Assembly (NCBI GenBank): GCA_022842065.1
Contig: JALHQH010000001.1
Coordinates: 62,001 to 126,000, forward strand
Source of the DNA: Caldilineaceae bacterium
GTDB taxonomy: Bacteria; Chloroflexota; Anaerolineae; Caldilineales; Caldilineaceae
Reading direction: 5' to 3'
Length of the DNA: 64,000 nucleotides
The notes beneath the pieces are model-generated. The model was not told where the DNA came from, searched no databases, and saw only the letters and a program-made list of their open reading frames with translations. A program made the translations under genes and the position numbers. Shown piece by piece: positions 35,483-43,435 of this stretch (position 1 is the stretch's first letter; every line of letters begins with the position of its first letter).

Positions 35483-37960
35483 ATGCTCACCATGTCACTC
35501 TTGGGAAACAATACGCAGCGTCTACAACGAAGCTGTTTACGGACGCGTGCAGCGTGGCGCAATCCCCCCCGCGCGGTTAAGCGCAGCCACTTGCTCATAC
35601 GCGGCATTGGCTTGGGGTTGCTTTGCCTGGCGTGGATTTATCCACTGCTGCCGACGCGCTTATTGGCCGCGGACTGTCAACCGCCGGCTGGGCAATTGCT
35701 CATTTGGGCGGCCTATATCGACACCTGGCTTCCCGTCAACGACCCACTACAGGGTACCGATGAGACCGACGAGGCGATTGCGTTGATCAACCTGAGCGAC
35801 ACCCCCATTGATCTGGCCGGCTGTGCGCTCAGTGATAAGAGCAACCACCAGGTCCGCTTTCCCAGCTTTGCCTTGCAACCGCAAGCAGTCGTCTGGGCAG
35901 CGCGTGATGGCGAGATGTTCAAAAGCATGTTTGGCTTCTGGCCGGGCTTTGACTATGACAGCATGGGGTTGAGCAGCAGTGAGCACGCCCAGGGCCTGCT
36001 GAAAATGACGCAAACCGGCACGGTGGCGGGGCCGCTGGCCTTGAGCAACGGCACCGAGACGATCAAATTACTGGCGGCGGACGGCACCGTGCTGGATCTG
36101 CTGCCCTATGGCAAAAGCAACACCTTACGCGACCCAGCACAGTGGCCCACCGCGGGCGGCGTTGCCCCCACTGCGGGTTATGGACCAATCGTCAAAAACA
36201 TTCCGCGCTTTAGTCTCTTTCAAATCATCAACCGCAAGATCGATGCCTGTACTGGTCTACCGGTTGCCGACACCAACACCATTGCCGACTGGGCCACTGA
36301 TCCGAATGACGATGTGGCCGGCCGCCGCTTCTTCCGCCCCGGCCAGGATCTGCCCCGCTATGCGACCACCTACAAGGTGACGGAAGCCGTTACCAAATTG
36401 AAGTTCCTCGTCTCGCCCGATAACAGTTTCCCGGAATTTTATGCCGAGCTCAACGCGGCCACCCAGTCGATCAAGATCGGCGGCTACGAGTATGCTCACC
36501 CTGATATTATCACCCTGTTGATCGACAAATCGGCCACGTTACCGGTGCAGATCCTCTTTGAGCAAGAGCCGGTCGAAGGGTTGGACCCAGAGCAGAAATA
36601 TCTCTGTCAGGCATTGGCTGGGCGCACTAATGGCAGCGGTTGCCAGTGGATCAACGATAGTTTTGCCACGGCAACCGGCGCGTTCAGCCCGACCCAGGGC
36701 TTGATTGGCCGTTATCGCTTTCACCACGCCAAATACACCCTGATCGATGACAACGTCGTGCTGGTTGGTACCGAAAACCCCAACCGTAGCTCCATCCCCT
36801 TTGAGACCAAGCCAGCCAACGGGGCAAGCGGCAACCGTGGTGTCTATATTGTCACCGACGCGCCGACAGTGGTCGATCACTTTGTCACGCTCTTTGCCAC
36901 TGACAATGATCGGGTCAACCATTTCGATCTCCGCGCCTGGGATAGCACGATCATCACTGATACCCCGCCGGTCGGCTTTGTTTTGCCCCGACTGGGTGGG
37001 GCAGACCGCACCGGCTATACGATTGTCAAGCCGCAGGCGTTAAGCTTACCGGCCGGGACGTATGAATTTGAAGTACTGCAATCGCCCGATAATGCGCTGG
37101 CGGCCTGTACCAAACCCGGTCAGCAGCGGGGGCTGCTGGGCATGGTCTCACGCGCCGGCCCCGGCGATTGGGTGTTGGTCGCGCAAAATAGTGAAGAACA
37201 CCCCTGGGGTACCAGTTCTACCCCACGCGATAACCCGCGGTTAGCGGCCTATCTGGCCGCAGCGCAGCGCGGGGCGACCGTCAGGATCATCCTCGACGGC
37301 AATGGGTTCAACCAAAAAACCTGCGATTTTATCAATGGGCAGGTGATTAGCGGCGAGGGCAGCATTGTTTGTCGTAAAGGCAATCCCACCGGCGGCACCT
37401 ACCATATCAAAGAAGTGGCTGTCTGTGCAGCCGGCCAGGGCTATGTCAACATCAGCAGCATCAACGGCACCGAGAACGCCAACAAACAGAATCGCGAGAC
37501 GGGGCTCCAGGTCACATCAACCGAGGCCTTCCGCTACATGGCCGATCTCTTTGCCGCGGATTGGCAGCTTGTGGGTGGGGAAGCACTGGCGATCAGCTGT
37601 GCGGGGGCAACAGAAGCGGTGACGGTCTCGGCAACCGCAGGGGCAACCGTCGTGCCAACCACGGTGCCCACCACACTGCCCACCGCGACCGCCACGACGC
37701 AACCGACGGCAACGGCAACCCCCGTGCCAACCCTGGCCGCAGCAGCAACCCCGGCGGCACGCGACGATCTGACGCGGATTCGCGGCATTGGCGCAACCTA
37801 TGCCGGACGCTTGTACAATGCCGGCATTACAACCTATGCGGCATTGGCCCAATTGACCCCGGCGGAGATCAAAGCCATTGTCGCGCCTGGTCGAACCGGC
37901 AATTTTATCGACGCGGAAGGCTGGATCGCGCAAGCCCAGAGTCTGGCACAGCAGCCATAA
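35483..37960 (+). CDS. Secreted lamin-tail / phospholipase-D-like protein with helix-hairpin-helix tail
   Basis: An 825-residue exported protein with a signal segment at about residues 38-60. A lamin-tail domain comes first (INLSDTPIDLAGCAL). Two PLD-like halves follow. The first has a full HxKx4D motif in HHAKYTLIDDNVVLVGTEN. The second has HIKEVAVC, in which the Asp is lost. A Thr/Pro linker then leads to a C-terminal helix-hairpin-helix, LTRIRGIGATYAGRLYNAG, of the DUF4332-like type. The same tail occurs in the 39234 protein, which links the two. It may be a surface nuclease or phospholipase. The next gene starts 12 bp downstream. Confidence 0.8.
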   Translation: MLTMSLLGNNTQRLQRSCLRTRAAWRNPPRAVKRSHLLIRGIGLGLLCLAWIYPLLPTRLLAADCQPPAGQLLIWAAYIDTWLPVNDPLQGTDETDEAIALINLSDTPIDLAGCALSDKSNHQVRFPSFALQPQAVVWAARDGEMFKSMFGFWPGFDYDSMGLSSSEHAQGLLKMTQTGTVAGPLALSNGTETIKLLAADGTVLDLLPYGKSNTLRDPAQWPTAGGVAPTAGYGPIVKNIPRFSLFQIINRKIDACTGLPVADTNTIADWATDPNDDVAGRRFFRPGQDLPRYATTYKVTEAVTKLKFLVSPDNSFPEFYAELNAATQSIKIGGYEYAHPDIITLLIDKSATLPVQILFEQEPVEGLDPEQKYLCQALAGRTNGSGCQWINDSFATATGAFSPTQGLIGRYRFHHAKYTLIDDNVVLVGTENPNRSSIPFETKPANGASGNRGVYIVTDAPTVVDHFVTLFATDNDRVNHFDLRAWDSTIITDTPPVGFVLPRLGGADRTGYTIVKPQALSLPAGTYEFEVLQSPDNALAACTKPGQQRGLLGMVSRAGPGDWVLVAQNSEEHPWGTSSTPRDNPRLAAYLAAAQRGATVRIILDGNGFNQKTCDFINGQVISGEGSIVCRKGNPTGGTYHIKEVAVCAAGQGYVNISSINGTENANKQNRETGLQVTSTEAFRYMADLFAADWQLVGGEALAISCAGATEAVTVSATAGATVVPTTVPTTLPTATATTQPTATATPVPTLAAAATPAARDDLTRIRGIGATYAGRLYNAGITTYAALAQLTPAEIKAIVAPGRTGNFIDAEGWIAQAQSLAQQP

Positions 37961-37972
37961 ATTAGGAAAGTC

Positions 37973-39259
37973 ATGCTACCCTCCCTGTTACTACCACTAG
38001 CCGGCGGTTTTCTGTTCGTGCTTGTGCGCGGCCAACGCTCCCAGCCCCGCCTCATCGAATCACTGACGGCAGCGCGGCCGGCCGCCCAACCGGCGTTGTG
38101 GCCCCCAGCGCCAACCGTAGGGCAAAATCTGGCCCTGTCGGTCGGCTTACTGGGCATGACCACGGCGGGCCATTTGGGGGTGCCGCTGCTGCGTGTCCTC
38201 AGCACCCCAGGGTTGCTCTACCTGGATCTATACTTCATTCGCACCGCTTATGTGACCTGGCAAACAGAACGGCAAGTGGGGATTGCCGTCAATGATGCTG
38301 TGCTAGCAACGGGCCTATTCGTGACACGGCAGTTCGGTGCGCAGTCGCTTTTTGCCACCTTGCTGTTTAGCAGCCACAAATTACAATCACTGGCTGAAGA
38401 GAATCTGGCCGATTATCTAGGCGACACAACGATGGCTACCGCAGCGCCCTCGCCCCAGCATTCACCCCAGCATTCAGCCCTAGTGGCAGCCGACAAAGCC
38501 GTCTGGCAAAGCTGGATCGACCGTGGTGCGCTACCCTTACTCACGTTAAGCACGCTGAGCATGCCGACGCTAGGGGCAAAACGCGCATTGGCCGTCTTGT
38601 TAACAAACTTTGGTTATGATTACCGCCTCACCGCGCCCTTGAGCACCTTGCGTTATCTAAAGGTGGCCAAAGCGCAGGGTATTTGGGTCCGCGATGGGCA
38701 GGTGCTCGACCAACTAGAGCGAGTCGATCTACTTGTGCTAGATGTTGATTGGGATGACCAGTCAATCGCGGCATTACAAACCGAGTGTGGACGACAGCTG
38801 ATCATGCTACGTGACGATAGTGGTGAACCGAATCGCAACACCCGGCTCGCCCACTTACAGGCCGAAGCGCGCACGGTCGCCTATATTAGCAATCGGCTTG
38901 TCACTAGCCAACCAGCCGTTGCCGCCGATCTTTATATTGCCATCACACCGACTCCGACGAGCGACATGTTCGCATCGGCGCAGGTGATTTTATCGGATAA
39001 TCAGCCGGCACAATTACAACAACTGTTCAAATTGAGCACGTCGTTAGCGAATAACCAAAAACGTGGCTTATATTTTGCCTTTGCGCCTAGTCTGGTCAAT
39101 CTAAGTGGCATCTACCTGGGCCACTTTGGAGTCATTACGGCCTTATTGATTGACTACGTAGGTATGGCCGCGGGCATGGTCAATGCAATGTGGAGACCGC
39201 AACAATTTAGAGAAAACAACGAAGGGAGCTCCGATGGTACGCCAGGAAAGCATCAATAA
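37973..39259 (+). CDS. Catalytically degenerate P-type ATPase relative (pseudo-ATPase)
   Basis: A 428-residue membrane protein that follows the pattern of the 30218 and 57247 ATPases but has lost catalysis. The stretch GIWVRDGQVLDQLERVDLLVLDVDWDDQ aligns with GILIKDG...DKTGTLTQE of the paralogs, and the phosphorylation motif DKTGT is gone. The nucleotide-binding domain is shrunken. No TGE actuator loop or GDGIND hinge is seen. Membrane segments before (TVGQNLALSVGLLGMTT) and after are kept. It may be a regulatory or scaffold partner of the active pumps. AGGAAAG precedes the ATG. Confidence 0.72.
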   Translation: MLPSLLLPLAGGFLFVLVRGQRSQPRLIESLTAARPAAQPALWPPAPTVGQNLALSVGLLGMTTAGHLGVPLLRVLSTPGLLYLDLYFIRTAYVTWQTERQVGIAVNDAVLATGLFVTRQFGAQSLFATLLFSSHKLQSLAEENLADYLGDTTMATAAPSPQHSPQHSALVAADKAVWQSWIDRGALPLLTLSTLSMPTLGAKRALAVLLTNFGYDYRLTAPLSTLRYLKVAKAQGIWVRDGQVLDQLERVDLLVLDVDWDDQSIAALQTECGRQLIMLRDDSGEPNRNTRLAHLQAEARTVAYISNRLVTSQPAVAADLYIAITPTPTSDMFASAQVILSDNQPAQLQQLFKLSTSLANNQKRGLYFAFAPSLVNLSGIYLGHFGVITALLIDYVGMAAGMVNAMWRPQQFRENNEGSSDGTPGKHQ

Positions 39260-40055
39260 CCTGCAACAGCTTGGTGCCGAGACGGTGGCACAAGCAAAAA
39301 TCTTTGTCACGGAACATCGCCAGCAATTACAAACGGCAGGGCTGATCACAGCCGCGGTCGTCATTGGCGCGGCCGGGGGCTATCTGTTGGCCAAAGGTGC
39401 CTTTGTCGTCAAAGCAACTGCAGCCGCACAAAGTGGGGCTACGGTCATCCCGACCTTGACCACCCAAGGCGCGGCGGGCGGTGTCGCCACGCTGCAAAAC
39501 ACGGCCACGTTACTGACCAATTCGCTGGCCGGTGGCACGGCATTGGTCGACAAGGTGGGCGCGCTTATCAATACACTTTCGGCCAATGCCGTACCTTTGA
39601 CGGCGGGTGTGATTAGTGGTGGTGCCGCCGGGGTAGGGGCGACCCGCTATCAAGTGCAGCAGGCAAAGGGTGCAGTAGCGGCACAGGCGGCCCGTACCGC
39701 GACAGCAGAGGCAGCGCGTACCCACTTAGAGAACGCATTGGCAACGGCGCGCACCCAGCTAGATGAATTACAGATAAAATTGGCTGCGCAACCGCTGGAG
39801 CCGGCAGGACCAGAGCGGCTGGAGCAAATTAAGGGCATCGGCCGTGTCTTTGCACAAAAACTCAACGCGGCGGGCATCTATACCTTGGCCGATCTTGCGA
39901 CACAGACGCCAGAAAGGCTACGCGAAATCATTGGGGCAAGCCGCACCGCTGGTATGATCCAACCTGCGGATTGGATTCAACAAGCACAACAACGGCTGCA
40001 AGCGGAAGGCCCCGCTGCGGCCACAACAGCGATACCGACAGAAGGACAGAGCTGA
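39234..40055 (+). CDS. Membrane-anchored coiled-coil protein with helix-hairpin-helix tail
   Basis: A 273-residue protein that I cannot name. It has a hydrophobic glycine/alanine-rich segment near residues 38-65 and a further glycine-rich hydrophobic stretch. An alanine-rich coiled coil (AARTATAEAARTHLENALATAR) leads to a C-terminal helix-hairpin-helix (LEQIKGIGRVFAQKLNAAG) like that of the 35483 protein. Start chosen at ATG 39234 behind AAGGGAG (39222-39228), overlapping the pseudo-ATPase gene by 26 bp. Its N-terminus QESINNLQQLG resembles QESLNQLIELG of the 61347 protein. Confidence 0.7.
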   Translation: MVRQESINNLQQLGAETVAQAKIFVTEHRQQLQTAGLITAAVVIGAAGGYLLAKGAFVVKATAAAQSGATVIPTLTTQGAAGGVATLQNTATLLTNSLAGGTALVDKVGALINTLSANAVPLTAGVISGGAAGVGATRYQVQQAKGAVAAQAARTATAEAARTHLENALATARTQLDELQIKLAAQPLEPAGPERLEQIKGIGRVFAQKLNAAGIYTLADLATQTPERLREIIGASRTAGMIQPADWIQQAQQRLQAEGPAAATTAIPTEGQS

Positions 40056-40074
40056 AATTCCCTGGCGCACAAAA

Positions 40075-40117
40075 CAGGCAGGCCCTGATTGCGTTTGTCG
40101 CAATCAGGGCCTGCCTG
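40075..40117. terminator. Perfect 19-bp hairpin after 39234
   Basis: CAGGCAGGCCCTGATTGCG and its exact complement flank a TTTGT loop. It has no T-run. It is one of several long perfect hairpins placed directly after genes in this cluster. Confidence 0.6.
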
Positions 40118-40180
40118 CCATAGCCAACGCCCCACCCCAATTTCTACGTCATTTATCGTATTTTCCACACGAACCGATAC

Positions 40181-40216
40181 TCATCCCACGTTCATCCCAC
40201 GTTTGGTTGTTATGCT
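40181..40216 (+). promoter_or_regulatory. Direct-repeat promoter, site C (upstream of 40423)
   Basis: Two identical 11-bp repeats TCATCCCACGT (40181-40191 and 40192-40202), then TATGCT at 40211-40216. It is the clearest copy of the shared architecture. The leader to the ATG is about 200 bases with no gene. Confidence 0.82.
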
Positions 40217-40422
40217 GCTAGCGAATGATGACCGCCCAAAATGATAACAGGTGCTGCCGCTATTGCTCCATCGTCTTCATTGTCGCACACACACGTCAAG
40301 CCGTGTGTCCCATTGCGCAGCGCTCTAATCTAATCGCCCGTACAGATTATCAGCGAAGCGCTGATGGTTTCTAAAGCTGCTGACAGTAAAACGCGAACAT
40401 TGCACAATACGAGGTGAATGGA

Positions 40423-41292
40423 ATGGTAGGGACTACTATATTAGCCGGAGGTGTCTTCTATGTTGGGTACAAGGCTTATCGCTTGCTTGATGAGCAGGCG
40501 CGGCCGACTTGGTGGCAAGCATTGAATACACGGCTGCACAGTCTAAGTACACGGCTACCTGGTAGGAACAAAACGATGGCGACCGTAGAGAGCAGGCAGA
40601 ATAGACCGCTTAACCACAAAGCAACCACGCCGGCCTACACCAACAGCAATGCAAACCTGGTCGTCGCGTTGCCGGCAGAAGAGGATCAAGCGGTCAGACA
40701 GCGCTTGTTACTAGCCGCCAGCGCACTGGGGGTAACCACCGCCAGCCTGTTATTCTATCCCCCCCTTCGCATCACTGCACTCCCGGTCCTCGTCTATTTG
40801 GGGGTCAGGCCGGCGCGGCGTGCCCAACAAGCATTGCGCCAGGATCGACAGTTGACCATTGCCCTGGTCGAAACGGCAACCATCGCCTTGTGTGTCGTTC
40901 AGGGCTACTATCTAACTGTTTCACTCGGTGCAGCACTATACTACCTGGGCCAGATAATAACAGAGAAGAAACGCCAACCCATCGAGGCTAGTAGCCCTGG
41001 ACAACCAACGCAGTGGGCTTGGCGCCAAGAAGCCAACAAGGAAACCGTAACATTGGTCAGTCAATTACATGCAGGTGACATTATTCTCGTCCATGCCGGC
41101 GAAATGGTTCCGGTGCCCGGTGTAGTTAGCACTGGTGTGGCCTGGGTTAGCAGTACAAGACGCGCCCTCAGTGCCGATGCCCATACCGCCACTGAGCGGG
41201 GTTGGGTCAAAGTAATGACCGGCAACCAAGTTGATGCAACCACGATTATTCAAGTCGGCTGCATCGGGATCACAGTCACAGCTGCGCCATAA
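40423..41292 (+). CDS. Truncated P-type ATPase relative: membrane hairpin plus dead actuator-like domain
   Basis: A 289-residue membrane protein. It aligns by eye with the N-terminal third of the 30218 ATPase: SALGVTTASLLFYPPLRITALPVLVY matches the first membrane hairpin, and LHAGDIILVHAGEMVPVPGVVSTG matches the actuator domain. The TGE dephosphorylation loop is replaced by ALSADAHTATERG, and there is no phosphorylation or nucleotide-binding domain. It is not obviously decaying (no frameshift) and has its own strong shared promoter, so it may be a working accessory subunit. Start ATG 40423 is placed 5 bp behind GAGGTGA; GTG 40414 is an alternative. Confidence 0.7.
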   Translation: MVGTTILAGGVFYVGYKAYRLLDEQARPTWWQALNTRLHSLSTRLPGRNKTMATVESRQNRPLNHKATTPAYTNSNANLVVALPAEEDQAVRQRLLLAASALGVTTASLLFYPPLRITALPVLVYLGVRPARRAQQALRQDRQLTIALVETATIALCVVQGYYLTVSLGAALYYLGQIITEKKRQPIEASSPGQPTQWAWRQEANKETVTLVSQLHAGDIILVHAGEMVPVPGVVSTGVAWVSSTRRALSADAHTATERGWVKVMTGNQVDATTIIQVGCIGITVTAAP

Positions 41293-41460
41293 GGTCAGCA
41301 ACGTCCTGGCAATCAAATCCGCGCCTGTGCCCATTGGGCACGGTATAGTAGTAGGATAGGCGCTAAAGGACAACACAGACAGACGAAATCAATACGTTTT
41401 CCCTACGTTTACGCTAAGCATGATTTCTATTACGTAAGTAATTACGTCATCAATTGTGGC

Positions 41461-41555
41461 GTAATTACGACGACAACCTTAAATTATGTGCCTAGCTGGT
41501 CCGTAACCAGCTAGGCACATAACAATGCGGCGGCAATTTAGCGTTGTCGTATTAC
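41461..41555. repeat. Nested inverted-repeat element with a 17-bp perfect hairpin
   Basis: An inner hairpin pairs TTATGTGCCTAGCTGGT (41484-41500) with its complement (41506-41522). An outer pair ACGACAAC (41470-41477) and GTTGTCGT (41543-41550) encloses it. The motif ACGACGACAACCTTAAATTA in its left flank recurs in the next element. Confidence 0.7.
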
Positions 41556-41616
41556 TTGCATAAGAACAAATTCTAGACCTGCTGCTTCATTGATGGCTTC
41601 TCAAATAAATTAGCGC

Positions 41617-41760
41617 AACGACGACGACAACCTTAAATTAGAGGATACAGCAGCAGTATAGCGGCGGCTCGAACAAACATGGACAGATAGGCCCAGCCGC
41701 GCCGCCTGAATCCGGCTCGATAGCAACGGCGGCCAACGTAATTTTAAGGTTGTGGTACTA
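41617..41760. repeat. Second element bounded by ACAACCTTAAATTA-type ends
   Basis: It begins with GACGACAACCTTAAATTA at about 41624-41641 and ends with an inverted TAATTTTAAGGTTGT at about 41739-41753. It is non-coding. With the previous element it fills the 600-base gap 41293-41895, in which no gene is supported. Confidence 0.55.
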
Positions 41761-41895
41761 CTTAATCGCAAAAGAGTCAACCTCAAGTGAGCTTTGTTTA
41801 AAAACGGTCGTTACGCCCACTGGGAGCGAACACAAAATCGACCGTTTTCAAAAAACCGCACTTTAGTTATTTTCTACTGTAACCGGAGGCAAGGT

Positions 41896-42003
41896 ATGGT
41901 CTTTATTGATTTGGTTGTCCTATTGGGTATTGTCAGCGCAACATCGGTTTGGATCGATCGGCGCTTTATCCGCAAAAGCGCAAAACCCGAGACGCAAGCG
42001 TAG
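41896..42003 (+). CDS. Small single-span membrane protein (35 residues)
   Basis: It begins MVFIDLVVLLGIVSATSVWI, a hydrophobic helix, followed by a basic tail. GGAGG at 41885-41889 lies 6 bp before ATG 41896. It immediately precedes another membrane-type gene (42053) in the same direction. A chance reading frame cannot be excluded, but the strong ribosome site and helix-plus-basic layout support a real small protein. Confidence 0.5.
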   Translation: MVFIDLVVLLGIVSATSVWIDRRFIRKSAKPETQA

Positions 42004-42052
42004 CGCGGTTTATCAACTATTGAATCCAAAATTGAGCGAGGGAGAACAAAAA

Positions 42053-42454
42053 ATGGTACTTGAAAGTTTAGGCGTCGTCCAAGCATTGGGCGCATTAAAG
42101 GGCGCGACGGTCGGCTTGGCCGCAGCCATCCCACCGCTAATCAATAACAGTGCGCTCGCAACGCAGCAGTTGGTCACGGCGGCCACGCCGATTGTTGCGC
42201 AAGGGGCAACCTTGGCCGGTAAAGGGCTAGTCGTCGCCGGCACCGCCGCCGAGCATGGGCTGGTTGCCGCCGGAGCATTGGCTGCCAAAGGGGCAGTCGC
42301 CGCCAAAGCCGGCCTCACCAGTTTGGGCCATACGCTGGCCCACAGTTTAGCAGGTGCGACGGCCGGCACCGCAGCGACCGCTGGTGCAGCAAAGGGCACG
42401 CTCGGTACAGCCCTGGCCCAATCGGCAACTGATCTTATGCAGACAATTGCCTAA
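42053..42454 (+). CDS. Small Ala/Gly-rich hydrophobic protein
   Basis: A 133-residue protein made almost entirely of Ala, Gly, Leu, Val and Thr, with repeating AAKG/AGKG spacing (LAGKGLVVAG, LAAKGAVAAK, TLGTALAQ). This suggests glycine-zipper-like amphipathic or membrane helices. The family is unknown. Start ATG 42053 lies behind GAGGGAGA. It resembles in character the 39234 N-terminus and the 61347 protein, and it is followed immediately by a 25-bp perfect hairpin. Confidence 0.65.
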   Translation: MVLESLGVVQALGALKGATVGLAAAIPPLINNSALATQQLVTAATPIVAQGATLAGKGLVVAGTAAEHGLVAAGALAAKGAVAAKAGLTSLGHTLAHSLAGATAGTAATAGAAKGTLGTALAQSATDLMQTIA

Positions 42455-42505
42455 ACGCTATACAAACACAGCGTCTTTGTAAAGACGCTGTGTTTGTATA
42501 GCGTT
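42454..42505. terminator. 25-bp perfect hairpin at the stop codon of 42053
   Basis: Arms 42454-42478 and 42481-42505 are exact complements with only GT between them. They start at the last base of the stop codon. No T-run follows, so it may block ribosome run-on or exonucleases, or act as a terminator. Confidence 0.7.
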
Positions 42506-42563
42506 GTAAAACGTTAGGCCATACCGCCGTTGGATTGCCGGCGGGAGACGTATAGGAGCAAAC

Positions 42564-43409
42564 ATGAAATTATTAATCGTTCTAGCCGCTTTCCTTGTCA
42601 TCATGCTCTTTTTAGTGCTCCTCGCTATCGTTCTGGAACGCTATTGGCGCAATTACCAGGCAGAGCAGGCCGCGAAAACAGCTGAGCATAACGCCCGCGG
42701 GCTGAGTGGTTTGGCAGAAAGTGTTGCCAGGTGGACCACCCAACTACGGGCCATGATCCAACCGACACCACCAACAGACAATAGACGCGCTACGCAATTT
42801 CGTGAATGGGTGCGCAATGATCTGAGCAAAGAAAAGGATGTACAAAGCTGGCTCTTGGCGCTGCCCGAGCCAGGCATCGCCTTGCTCACCAAACACATTG
42901 CGGCTTTCTGCCAGGAGATGAATTTTGATCTAAACTGGTTAATTGCACCGCAAGGAACGGTCGCACCAGAACTGAAAACCACCATGCAGGGGGTTATTGT
43001 TGACTATTGCCGCGCCTGCCAAAAAGCCATACCCGCGCAAAAAGCGGCAAAACTCTTTACCACCTATCAACAGCTACTCCAAAATGCCACGGGTAAAGAG
43101 GAACAAGCGCTGGGGCGTACCCTCTATGCCAATCTCGTGACACAGGGGTTGGCACCGACGCCGGCACCAGCAGAACTGCTCAACGCAACGGAAAAAGAAC
43201 GCCAACAACAGGCCTTCGCGGTCATCCAACAGGTTGCGGCCAAAGATTGGGCACAATTTGCCACGGTTTTGCAGGCGACCATGACCCCTAATGGCGACGC
43301 GGTCATACCAAGTGCGGTCATACCAAGTAATGGGCACAACGGGCACAACGGGCACAATGAACACAATGGCACGCCGTTGCAAAACGCAGCAAAGCAGAAG
43401 GCTGGATAA
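42564..43409 (+). CDS. Single-span membrane protein of unknown function with HNG-repeat tail
   Basis: A 281-residue protein with an N-terminal membrane helix (residues about 3-27) and then a cytoplasmic, mostly helical domain with several Cys and Gln residues. The C-terminus carries tandem NGHNGHNGHNEHNG repeats coded by 9-bp repeats, rich in His and Asn. Such a tail could bind metal, which fits the nearby P-type ATPases, but this is inference. I do not recognise the domain. TAGGAG lies upstream of the ATG. Confidence 0.65.
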   Translation: MKLLIVLAAFLVIMLFLVLLAIVLERYWRNYQAEQAAKTAEHNARGLSGLAESVARWTTQLRAMIQPTPPTDNRRATQFREWVRNDLSKEKDVQSWLLALPEPGIALLTKHIAAFCQEMNFDLNWLIAPQGTVAPELKTTMQGVIVDYCRACQKAIPAQKAAKLFTTYQQLLQNATGKEEQALGRTLYANLVTQGLAPTPAPAELLNATEKERQQQAFAVIQQVAAKDWAQFATVLQATMTPNGDAVIPSAVIPSNGHNGHNGHNEHNGTPLQNAAKQKAG

Positions 43410-43435
43410 AGCAGCTGCGGCTGCCCGACAATTAT

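Noticed and set aside
41397..41433. Possible fifth direct-repeat promoter (CCCTACG, then TATTAC at the same spacing) upstream of 41896
   Set aside because: The repeat geometry fits, but the second repeat (TTTACGCTAAG) barely matches and the -10 is poor, so it is not counted with sites A-D.
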